64,000 bases of DNA, from assembly GCF_014654895.1 (NCBI RefSeq), contig NZ_BNBE01000001.1, positions 744,001 through 808,000 on the forward strand. Reading direction: 5' to 3'. Below are positions 16,751 to 24,086 of the stretch, in pieces (positions within the stretch are counted from its first letter, which is position 1; every line of letters starts with the position of its first letter). The DNA comes from Streptomyces filamentosus. Lineage in GTDB: Bacteria > Actinomycetota > Actinomycetes > Streptomycetales > Streptomycetaceae. A program made the translations under genes and the position numbers. A model generated the notes under the pieces. It was given only the letters and a program-made list of their open reading frames with translations, was not told the origin of the DNA and ran no database searches.

Positions 16751-17761
16751 TCAGCTCTGCGCCCCCTCGCGGCGTCCCGTAGCGGCCGCATCGGGCATGA
16801 GGAGCAGCTTGCCGGTGGTACGCCGAGCCTCCAGATCGCTGTGGGCCCGGGCGGCCTCGGACAAGGCGTAGCGGCCCGTCACGGTGACTTCAAGCGCCTT
16901 GGAGCGCACCCACTCGAACACGTCGGCGGCCCGTCGGAGCAGTTCGGACCGATCGGCGATGAAGTCCCCGAGACTGGGCCGGATCAGGGTCAGCGAGCCC
17001 CCGTGGGCGAGCCGGATCGGATCGAACGGCGGCACGGCACCGCTTGCCGCACCGAAGAGCACGAGGTGGCCTCGGGGTCGCAGGCTGGCGAGGCTCGCGT
17101 CGAAGGTGTGCGCGCCGACGCCGTCGAAGACGACCGGCAGTCCCTGACCGCCGTTGAGCCGCCTCACCTCGGCCGCGAGGTCGTCGACGGCGGAGGAGAG
17201 GATCACCTCGGCGGCCCCGGCGCGCTTCGCCGACTCGGTCTTCGCCGTGGTCGACGTCGTGCCGATCACCCTGCCCCCGAGATGGGTGATGAGCTGGGTC
17301 AGAAGCAACCCCATGCCACCGGCAGCGGCATGCACGAGCACCGTGTCGCCCTCCTGGACCGGGTAGGCGTCCTTGACCAGGTAGTGCGCGGTCATGCCCT
17401 GGAGCAGCACGGCGGCGGCCGTCTCGAAGCCGACGTCGTCGGGCAGCGGCACCAGCCGGGAGGAGTCCACGACGGCCCGCTCGGCATACGTGCCGGGAAT
17501 CTCCACCCAGCCGACCCTGTCCCCGACCGCGACGCCGGCAACTCCGGGCCCCACTTCGACGACCGTGCCGGCACCCTCGGAGCCCGGGATGAACGGCAGT
17601 GGGACGCTGTACCGGCCCTCCCGGTGGTAGACGTCGAGGAAGTTGACCCCGGACGCGGCGACCTCCACGACCGCCTCGCCCGGACCCGGCCGCGGCGGCT
17701 CCACCTCGGCCTCCCGCAGCACCTCGGGACCGCCCACTTCGTGCACCTGAATCGCTCGCAT
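16751..17761 (-). CDS. Quinone-oxidoreductase-like MDR enzyme
   Basis: 336 residues; the ATG at 17761 is preceded by GGAGGGG. This is the zinc-independent quinone reductase branch of medium-chain dehydrogenases. It has the GroES-like start (MRAIQVHEVGGPEVL), ASGVNFLDVYHREG, and the NADPH-binding loop HAAAGGMGLLLTQL with GTTSTTAKTE near residues 150-180. It would reduce quinones or enones with NADPH in the cytosol. It ends at the core side of the island boundary and has no operon partner. Substrate is unknown. A second MDR gene at 21014 is only distantly similar. Confidence 0.9.
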   Translation of the reverse strand: MRAIQVHEVGGPEVLREAEVEPPRPGPGEAVVEVAASGVNFLDVYHREGRYSVPLPFIPGSEGAGTVVEVGPGVAGVAVGDRVGWVEIPGTYAERAVVDSSRLVPLPDDVGFETAAAVLLQGMTAHYLVKDAYPVQEGDTVLVHAAAGGMGLLLTQLITHLGGRVIGTTSTTAKTESAKRAGAAEVILSSAVDDLAAEVRRLNGGQGLPVVFDGVGAHTFDASLASLRPRGHLVLFGAASGAVPPFDPIRLAHGGSLTLIRPSLGDFIADRSELLRRAADVFEWVRSKALEVTVTGRYALSEAARAHSDLEARRTTGKLLLMPDAAATGRREGAQS

Positions 17762-18397
17762 GACCCCTCCGGTGATCGGCTCGTCCCCCACCAACCCCGT
17801 CGACGGCCATCCGATTCCCGGCAAGCGGACCAGCCCACCGCCCCGCCGAGAGCTGAGACCCCTGCTCTGCATCCGGCCCTGGGTCATCAGCACCTGGACG
17901 CCATGGAGGTACGGGCGCCCGAGGGTTCACAGAGGAGTGCGTGCGGCATCCGAACATACGCGGGACGAGGCTCGCAGCCGTCAGGAAGCCGGCACGACGC
18001 CCAGCGCCACCCAGCGGAAGGGAAGATGCGTTGCGCAGTCAGCAGGACAGAGGGGACGCCCCGGGGCACCCCAGCCCTGACCTGATACCTCACCAGGAGG
18101 AGTGCCATCCCCCGTCGAGATATCGCCCGTAACGCCCACACGGCACCTATCACCCACCCACAAAACTCCAGGTCAGGCGTCCTTCTTCGCCGGCTCCAGA
18201 ATCGCCACGCACTCCACATGGTGCGTCATCGGAAAGATGTCGGCCTGAGCAGATGCCGTGAAATACCAGGTCAGAGCGCCATGTCGGTTCTCTGCCTCCC
18301 CTCTCCACGTGCGCAGAGCGTCAAACGAGCGCCATGACGACCGGCTCGCCACTTCCCCGGGGACCGGACGGCTGCCACGACGCCACCGCGCCCGTGA
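17762..18397. other. Gap holding the left island junction
   Basis: 636 bases without a credible gene. It contains the orphan 3' end of an RNA methyltransferase gene (18173-18243) and 60 bp of its downstream flank (18113-18172). That flank matches the flank of the intact gene at 33786-33847. A further CAGGTCAGAG string lies at 18267-18276. Confidence 0.7.
18113..18243 (-). pseudogene. Orphan 3' end of RNA methyltransferase gene plus flank (att-like, left)
   Basis: On the minus strand, 18243-18173 encodes DIFPMTHHVECVAILE followed by PAKKDA and a stop. The intact methyltransferase ends DLFPMTHHVECVAILE then PAEKGR. By eye the 75 bases match the intact copy at about 60 of 75 positions without gaps, and substitutions keep the protein. 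The adjoining downstream flank is also related (AGATATCGC and TAACGCCCA shared). Nothing upstream of the break belongs to the gene. This is best read as a duplicated integration target. Confidence 0.75.
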
Positions 18398-18958
18398 TCA
18401 GCCCGCTTCAGTCAAGGCCGCGTGCGCGGCGGCGAGGATCTCCCCGGAGAGCGGGGAGTCCTTGGTGGCCCGGGACAGGACCAGCGCACCGAACAGGGTG
18501 CAGAGGCGGACGATGCCGTCCTGGTCGTCACCGGCCAGGAAATCGGCGAAGTCGGCCACCCCCTCGGCGTAGACGCGACGGGCCTCGCGTCCCCCGCCCT
18601 CGCGCGCGATGTCGGTGGCGAGCGCGGCGACCGGGCAGCCGTTCGCCGGGTCGTCGCGGTGCTCGACGGAGAGGTATGCGTCGATCAGCGCCTGCTGGGC
18701 CGCGGCGCGCTGCCCGTCGCGCCACTCGAGCCCGGCGCTGTAGCGCTGGGCGAGCTCGGCGAAAGCGTGGGCGGTGGCCTCGTCGACGAGCGCCTCCTTG
18801 GAGGCGAACTGCTTGTAGAAGGCGCCGTGGGTCAGACCGGCTGCCTTCATCAGATCGGCGACGCTGACCTGCGTGCCCCTCTCCCGGAACAGCCGGGATG
18901 CGGTGTCCACCACCCGCCTGCGATTTTCCTCCGCCTGCGCCTGTGATACGCGGCCCAT
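18398..18958 (-). CDS. TetR-family repressor
   Basis: 186 residues from the ATG at 18958, which has GGAGG five bases upstream; a GTG two codons earlier is inside that site. The N-terminal helix-turn-helix is visible (TASRLFRERG, VSVADLMKAAGLTHGAFYKQF). The rest is a helical ligand-binding domain with ANGCPVAALATDI, typical of the TetR_C group that controls electrophile and quinone reductases. It is divergent from the SDR gene, 115 bp apart, over an inverted repeat at 19007-19028. It most likely represses the oxidoreductase operon and is released by a reactive small molecule. Confidence 0.93.
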   Translation of the reverse strand: MGRVSQAQAEENRRRVVDTASRLFRERGTQVSVADLMKAAGLTHGAFYKQFASKEALVDEATAHAFAELAQRYSAGLEWRDGQRAAAQQALIDAYLSVEHRDDPANGCPVAALATDIAREGGGREARRVYAEGVADFADFLAGDDQDGIVRLCTLFGALVLSRATKDSPLSGEILAAAHAALTEAG

Positions 18959-19006
18959 GACCACCTCCCATTTGGATGTCGACTGGCATCTATCATAGGC
19001 CCATGT

Positions 19007-19028
19007 TTAGATTGGCTTCATAATCTAA
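19007..19028. promoter_or_regulatory. Putative TetR operator
   Basis: TTAGATT (19007-19013) and AATCTAA (19022-19028) form a perfect inverted repeat with an 8-base spacer, in an AT-rich patch between the divergent TetR and SDR genes. Position and architecture fit a TetR operator covering the SDR promoter. Confidence 0.6.
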
Positions 19029-19073
19029 TTTGTCGCGGGTGGCCGACGGCACCCGCCACGACGAGGAGCGAGC

Positions 19074-19766
19074 ATGGAACTGAAGAACGCGGTCGCGGTC
19101 GTCACAGGCGCCAACCGGGGCTTCGGGCGGCACCTGGCCGCCCAGCTCGCCGAGCGGGGCGCGAAGGTGTACGGCTCGGCCCGACGCCCCGAGACGGTCG
19201 ACGTGTCGGGCGTCATTCCGCTGCGGCTGGACGTCACGGACGAGGCGTCGATACGAGAGGCCGCGCGCGTGGCGTCCGACGCGACACTGCTGATCAACAA
19301 CGCGGGCATCTCGACCGGCGCGACGCTGATCGGAGGCGACGTGGCGGAGGTGCGCCGGGAGATGGAGACCAACTTCTTCGGGCCGCTCGCCGCGACCCGC
19401 GCCTTCGCCCCCGTCATCGAGGGCAACGGCGGCGGCGCCGTGCTCAACGTCCTGTCCGCCCTGTCCTGGTTCCACCCGGCAGGACTCGGCTCCTACGCCG
19501 CGTCCAAGGCCGCCGCTTGGGCGCTGAGCGACGCGACCCGTGAGGAGCTGGCACCGCGCGGGATCACCGTCTCTGCGCTGCACGTCGGCTACATGGACAC
19601 CGACATGGCCGCCGGCGTGCCCGCCGATCAGAAGGTCGCCGCCGCCGACGTCGCGGCCCAGGCCCTGCACGGCATCGAGACCGGCCTGTTCGAGATCCTC
19701 GCCGACGAGACCAGCCGGTACGTCAAGCAGAGCCTGTCCGCGGCACTCCAGCCGAACGCGACCTGA
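19074..19766 (+). CDS. Short-chain dehydrogenase/reductase
   Basis: 230 residues. The cofactor motif TGANRGFG is at residues 11-18, NNAG lies near residue 80, and the catalytic pair is in YAASK with an upstream Ser (LSALSW). It is a classical SDR, probably NADP(H)-dependent, reducing a carbonyl compound in the cytosol. First gene of the TetR-controlled set SDR, aldo/keto reductase, MDR reductase, hydrolase, all on the plus strand with short gaps. The combination looks like a detoxification or xenobiotic-reducing module; the natural substrate cannot be read from sequence. Confidence 0.93.
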   Translation: MELKNAVAVVTGANRGFGRHLAAQLAERGAKVYGSARRPETVDVSGVIPLRLDVTDEASIREAARVASDATLLINNAGISTGATLIGGDVAEVRREMETNFFGPLAATRAFAPVIEGNGGGAVLNVLSALSWFHPAGLGSYAASKAAAWALSDATREELAPRGITVSALHVGYMDTDMAAGVPADQKVAAADVAAQALHGIETGLFEILADETSRYVKQSLSAALQPNAT

Positions 19767-19822
19767 CGCTCACCCCTTCCCCCGGCGCGACCACCCTCAG
19801 AACCCCTCATGCAAGGACGTCC

Positions 19823-20878
19823 ATGCGCTACACGACCTTCGGCCACCGGACCGGGCTGCGCGTCTCCGAGTACGCGCTCGGCACCGCGAAATTCGGCACC
19901 GGCTGGGGCGCAGGCGCCGAGCCCGACGAAGCCCGGCGGATCTTCGACCGGTTCGCCGAGGCCGGCGGCACCTTTCTCGACAGCGCGGACGGCCATCAGT
20001 TCGGCGAGTCGGAGGAACTGACCGGAAAGCTGATCTCCGCCGACCGCGACCACTTCGTCCTGGCCACGAAGTTCACCCCCGGCGCCGCCCCGCAGCCGGA
20101 CATCTCCAAGACCGGCAACAGCCGCAAGAACATGGTCGCCTCGGTCGAGGCCAGCCTGAAGCGCCTGGGAACCGACTACATCGACCTGTTGTGGGTGCAC
20201 TTCCCCGACGAGCTCACTCCGATGGAGGAACTCCTGCGCGGGCTCGACGACCTGGTGAGCGCCGGCAAGATCCACCACGCTGCGCTGTCCAACTTCCCCG
20301 CCTGGCGCGTCTCGCGCGCGGTAACCCTCGCGGACCTGAAGAACTGGGCGCCGATCGTGGGCATCCAGCACGAGTACAGCCTCGTCGAGCGCACCGCCGA
20401 GCGTGAGCTCCTGCCCATGGCCGAGGGCCTCGGGCTCGGCGCAGCCCTGTGGTCCCCGCTCGGCGGCGGACTGCTCACCGGCAAGTACCGCAGCTCCGCC
20501 GAGGGACGCCTGAGCGACCTGGGCATGGTCATCCACACCGAGAGCACCGGCCAGAAGACCGCCGTCGTCGACACCGTCCTGGCGATCGCCGAGGAGACCG
20601 GCGTGACGCCCGCCCAGGTGGCGGTGGCCTGGGTGCGCGAGCGCGCCGCCCGCTCCGTTGCCACGCTCGTCCCGATCATCGGCCCGCGCAGTCTCTCCCA
20701 GCTCGGCAGTTACCTCGGCGCCCTCGACGTCCAGCTGACCGATGAGCAGTACAACCGCCTGGCCGAGGTCAGCGCGGTGCCGCTCGGCGAGCCCCACGAA
20801 GGGATCGCCGCCACCTTGGACCGCCTCCAGGGAGGCGCCGTCGACCGCGTCACCGCCCCGGTCGTGCCGGTGACCTGA
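19823..20878 (+). CDS. Aldo/keto reductase with Tyr-to-His change
   Basis: 351 residues, a TIM-barrel aldo/keto reductase. Catalytic Asp53, Lys83 (LATKF) and His126 (LLWVHFPD) are in place. The position of the catalytic tyrosine is His58: the stretch reads ADGHQFGES where relatives have ADGYQFGES-like sequence. The codon is a clear CAT. The proton donor may therefore be altered, or the enzyme could be impaired or use another mechanism. It starts 56 bp after the SDR stop and is co-directional with the rest of the TetR-controlled genes. NADPH use is expected; substrate unknown. Confidence 0.92.
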   Translation: MRYTTFGHRTGLRVSEYALGTAKFGTGWGAGAEPDEARRIFDRFAEAGGTFLDSADGHQFGESEELTGKLISADRDHFVLATKFTPGAAPQPDISKTGNSRKNMVASVEASLKRLGTDYIDLLWVHFPDELTPMEELLRGLDDLVSAGKIHHAALSNFPAWRVSRAVTLADLKNWAPIVGIQHEYSLVERTAERELLPMAEGLGLGAALWSPLGGGLLTGKYRSSAEGRLSDLGMVIHTESTGQKTAVVDTVLAIAEETGVTPAQVAVAWVRERAARSVATLVPIIGPRSLSQLGSYLGALDVQLTDEQYNRLAEVSAVPLGEPHEGIAATLDRLQGGAVDRVTAPVVPVT

Positions 20879-21013
20879 CGGGTGAACTCGGCTGAGGACG
20901 AGGTGCGCCCGCGCCGCAGCCAGGAGAGCAACACAAACCATCTCGTACTGGGAGAAGCCCGGGGCGAGCGAAGACCCCGGCCTTCACGGACGGGAAACGG
21001 AACGGAGACGACG

Positions 21014-22018
21014 ATGAAGGCTTTCGTGGTCGAGAAGTACGGCGACCAGGCCGGGATGCGCGCCGTCGAAGCACCCGACCCCCAGGTAGGTGCCGACGAC
21101 GTCCTGGTCAAGATCCACGCGGCGGGCGTCAACCCGCTGGACATGAAGATCCGCGACGGTGGCCTCAAGGCGATTCTGCCCTACCGTCTCCCGCTCGTCC
21201 TGGGCAACGACCTCGCCGGGACCGTCGTCCGGGTCGGATCGTCCGTCGATCGCTTCGCCGTGGGCGACGAGGTCTACGCGCGGCCTGACAAGGGCCGCAT
21301 CGGCACCTTCGCCGAACTCATCGCCGTCCGCCAGGACGACCTGGCGCCCAAACCGGCCACCCTCACCATGGCCGAGGCCGCTTCCCTCCCCCTGGTCGCC
21401 CTCACCGCATGGCAGGCACTGGTCGAGCGGGCCCGCGTGCAGCCGGGCCAGAAGGTCTTCATCCACGCGGGCGCCGGCGGCCTCGGCTCCATCGCCGTCC
21501 AGCTGGCCAAGGCACTGGGCGCGTACGTGGCCACCACCGCGAGCACCGCCAAGGTCGACCTGGTCAGGGGCCTCGGCGCGGACGTCGTCATCGACTACCG
21601 CACCCAGGACTTCGAAAAGGTCCTCGACGGCTACGACGTCGTCCTCGACAGCCTCGGCGGCGATAACCTCGCCAAGTCCCTGCGCGTTCTCAAGCCCGGC
21701 GGCATGGCCATCAGCGTCGCGGGCCCGCCCGACCCGGACTTCGCCCGCGAACTGGGTGCGAACCCGATCCTCCGCCTGGCCATGGCCGCCCTCAGCTTCA
21801 GAACCCGGCGCAACGCCAGGCGCCACGGTGCGAAGTACTCGTTCCTGTTCATGAAGGCCAGCGGCGACCAACTGCGCGAACTCACCCCCCTCATCGACAC
21901 CGGGAGGATCCGCCCCGTCGTCGACCGCGTCTTCCCGTTCGAAGAAACCCTCCAGGCCATGGAATACGTCGAGAAGGGACGGGCAAAGGCCGGCAAAGTC
22001 GTCGTCGCGATGACGTAA
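21014..22018 (+). CDS. NADP-dependent MDR reductase (enone/quinone type)
   Basis: 334 residues from the ATG at 21014, with GGAG six bases upstream; an earlier in-frame start at 20882 would add an unrelated leader. It has the GroES-like domain (HAAGVNPLDMKIRDG), nucleotide-binding loop IHAGAGGLGSIAVQLAKALG and LGADVVIDYR. It lacks the zinc ligands of alcohol dehydrogenases, so it belongs to the quinone oxidoreductase/enone reductase branch. It follows the aldo/keto reductase by 135 bp and precedes the hydrolase by 92 bp. It is likely co-regulated by the TetR protein and reduces activated double bonds. Confidence 0.92.
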   Translation: MKAFVVEKYGDQAGMRAVEAPDPQVGADDVLVKIHAAGVNPLDMKIRDGGLKAILPYRLPLVLGNDLAGTVVRVGSSVDRFAVGDEVYARPDKGRIGTFAELIAVRQDDLAPKPATLTMAEAASLPLVALTAWQALVERARVQPGQKVFIHAGAGGLGSIAVQLAKALGAYVATTASTAKVDLVRGLGADVVIDYRTQDFEKVLDGYDVVLDSLGGDNLAKSLRVLKPGGMAISVAGPPDPDFARELGANPILRLAMAALSFRTRRNARRHGAKYSFLFMKASGDQLRELTPLIDTGRIRPVVDRVFPFEETLQAMEYVEKGRAKAGKVVVAMT

Positions 22019-22110
22019 GGGTGAAAACGAGTCCCAGGCGCCAGTCACCTCCGACAGCAGCAAGACCCTGCACACCCCACTCCCCCGCCACACCACCTCA
22101 GGACCCGGCC

Positions 22111-22965
22111 ATGAGCACACCGTCCATTTCATCCGTCCCGTACAAGAACACGCCGAACCGCTCCGTGTCCGTGCGTGGCGTGACCTTCGCCTACCGGCGG
22201 CTCGGCCCGGACGACGGCGTACCCCTGATCCTCCTCAACCACCTGTCCGCAGTCCTGGACAACTGGGATCCCCGCGTCGTCGACGGACTCGCATCCCGGC
22301 GCCCCGTGATCGCCTTCGACAACCGCGGCGTCGGCGCGTCCGGCGGTTCCACACCCGACACGATCGAGGCGATGGCTCGCGACACCGTGCTGTTCATCCG
22401 GGCCCTCGGGTACGACAGGGTCGACCTGCTCGGCCTGTCGATGGGCGGCTTCATCGCCCAGGTCATCGCGGCAGAAGAACCCGATCTTGTACGCAAGCTC
22501 ATCCTCGCGGGCACGGGACCCGCCGGAGGCTCCGGCATCGACAAGGTCACAAGCCTCACCATCAAGGACATCGTCAAGGCCGTCCTGACCCGCAAGGACC
22601 CCAAGCAGTACCTCTTCTTCACCGACACCGCCGGTGGCCGCCGGGCGGCCCACGCCTTCCTGGACCGGCTGAAGGAACGCACGAACGACCGCGACAAAGC
22701 CATCTCGCTCTCATCGTTCCGCGCCCAGCTGAAGGCCATCCACCGCTGGGGCCGCCAGGCACCGGCCGAGTCGCGCATCCACCAACCGGTCCTGGTGGCC
22801 AACGGCGAGAGCGATCGCATGGTCCCGAGCGTCAACACCGTTGACCTGGCGGCCCGGCTGCCCCAGGGCGAACTCGAACCCCTCTACCCCGACGCCGGAC
22901 ACGGAGGGATCTTCCAGCACCACGACAGATTCGTCCCCCGGGCGCTCGAATTCCTGGAACGGTAG
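22111..22965 (+). CDS. Alpha/beta hydrolase
   Basis: 284 residues from the ATG at 22111 (MSTPSISSVPYKN), with AGGA eight bases upstream. The nucleophile elbow is GLSMGGF (Ser), with acid in NGESDRMV and His in DAGHGGIF. The oxyanion segment is around LNHLSAVLDNWD. It resembles haloperoxidase/epoxide-hydrolase-like esterases with a lid of about 60 residues rich in Lys/Arg. Last gene of the TetR-controlled set; it may open lactones, esters or epoxides made or spared by the reductases. Substrate is unknown. Confidence 0.92.
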   Translation: MSTPSISSVPYKNTPNRSVSVRGVTFAYRRLGPDDGVPLILLNHLSAVLDNWDPRVVDGLASRRPVIAFDNRGVGASGGSTPDTIEAMARDTVLFIRALGYDRVDLLGLSMGGFIAQVIAAEEPDLVRKLILAGTGPAGGSGIDKVTSLTIKDIVKAVLTRKDPKQYLFFTDTAGGRRAAHAFLDRLKERTNDRDKAISLSSFRAQLKAIHRWGRQAPAESRIHQPVLVANGESDRMVPSVNTVDLAARLPQGELEPLYPDAGHGGIFQHHDRFVPRALEFLER

Positions 22966-23052
22966 CCAGCCGCCGGACAGGTCCATGGCCCCTGCCCCGC
23001 ACTCAGCGAGACCGGCACCAGAAAATCCGTCCTCGCACAACGCCACCACTCT

Positions 23053-23206
23053 GGGAGCCCGGACTGCGGCTCGCCTGCTGACCACGGCCGGACGGCTCGT
23101 CACCACCGGCCGTCGGTGAATCCTCCGCCTGGCCCGGCACTGGCCCTGGACCGGTCACATCACCACAGCCCTCGACCGGCTCACCCACGCGCCCGCCCCA
23201 GGCTGA
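23053..23206 (+). pseudogene. Remnant of IS1380-like transposase C-terminus
   Basis: In one frame the DNA reads RLLTTAGRLVTTGRR, an in-frame TGA, then LRLARHWPWTGHITTALDRL and a final stop at 23204-23206. The Arg-rich stretch followed by HWPW and a TALxRL end resembles the C-termini of actinobacterial IS1380-family transposases as I recall them. The upstream catalytic domain is absent. It is non-functional and marks past transposition at this junction. Confidence 0.45.
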
Positions 23207-23420
23207 CCAGCCCATTCCCCGTCCTCTGGACGGCACCTCACCACATGGAACCTCGAGGCCGACACGCTGCTCGACGGGTCAAGCCCGACAAGTCGATCGA
23301 CCCACGCCAGCTGATCCAGGACGACCACCTAACACATGGTCAGAAACAGCGTCGAACGAGCGTCAAGACATTTCCCGAACCCGTCCCTTACGGAGTGTTC
23401 TCGGCGCATGCCCCCGCTGC

Positions 23421-23636
23421 GAAACCGCAGGTGAGACACGTGGCGGGAACCCGCAGCACGCTCCACACGGTGGACTGGGGGAAACAGGTCGAGCACCGCC
23501 GAGCACGCTTGAAGAACCTGATAAAACCGCAGGTCAGAGCCCCTTTTGGGCAGGCTCCAGAATCGCCACGCACTCCACGTGCGCCGTCATAAGAATCAGA
23601 TCTAGCCGAAACAGGTTGACCGAAACCGCAGTTCAG
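23421..23636 (+). repeat. Three GAAACCGCAG repeats at the middle junction
   Basis: GAAACCGCAGGTGAG (23421), AAAACCGCAGGTCAG (23523) and GAAACCGCAGTTCAG (23622) are spaced about 100 bp apart. The middle copy abuts the orphan methyltransferase stop codon; the intact gene has AAACGCCAGGTCAG at the same place (33838-33851). They may be relics of successive recombination at one core sequence. Confidence 0.45.
23534..23596 (-). pseudogene. Orphan 3' end of RNA methyltransferase gene (att-like, middle)
   Basis: The minus strand encodes MTAHVECVAILEPAQKGL and a stop, matching the intact gene end MTHHVECVAILEPAEKGR. A 26-base block from 23551 is identical to the left orphan copy, so the two orphans are closer to each other than to the intact gene. 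The flank beyond the stop carries the shared CAGGTCAG string. It divides the island into two segments, as expected for tandem insertion at one site. Confidence 0.72.
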
Positions 23637-24031
23637 CAGCACGAGTGGCGCAAACCGGACTGGAGACCAATGTGCATGACGGGCTGCATGTGCACTGCGT
23701 GCACGCTTGCGGCGCTCACCAGCGGCTCGCAGGGGAGCCGACGCCGACCCCTGGTTGGGAATGTCGCCATACGGAATCTGAACCGCTCAGCACATCGGCT
23801 CCCACCCTTGACCTCCACCGCGGACCCGCGCCCCGGGAAGGACGAGCCCGTGCGCGTCGTCGAGCCGTAGGAGTCCGGGGAGCCTCCTCCACGTTGTCGG
23901 ACATGCGAAGTCCGGCCATTCGGCGCTGTGTTCAAGCCGTGTGCAGCGCGGGTGATTCCGGAACCGACTCTTCACTTCGAGTGCACATGCCAGACTCGCT
24001 GACGCTCAGGAGCGATCCGCACACTCGTCGT

Positions 24032-24059
24032 CGCCCCCGGCCCGACCGGACCGGGGGCG
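24032..24059 (+). terminator. Hairpin just before the giant gene
   Basis: CGCCCCCGG (24032-24040) pairs perfectly with 24051-24059 around a 10-base loop. It ends 27 bp before the GTG of the giant gene. It may terminate upstream readthrough or sit in the leader and influence expression. Confidence 0.5.
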
Positions 24060-24086
24060 GCGTTCCATGCGCCCGGAAGGGGAACG

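Larger units (their letters stand above)
22966..24086. other. Mosaic gap between the two island segments
   Basis: 1121 bases with frame-broken, lower-GC sequence and no credible intact gene. It contains a transposase C-terminal remnant (23053-23206), a second orphan methyltransferase 3' end (23534-23596) and three roughly 100-bp-spaced copies of GAAACCGCAG (23421, 23523 and 23622). The leader of the giant LamG gene follows, with a strong hairpin at 24032-24059. This looks like a junction built by several insertions. Confidence 0.65.

Noticed and set aside
23116..23592. A 158-residue frame in the middle junction.
   Set aside because: It runs through the transposase remnant and the antisense of the orphan methyltransferase end; composition is not gene-like.
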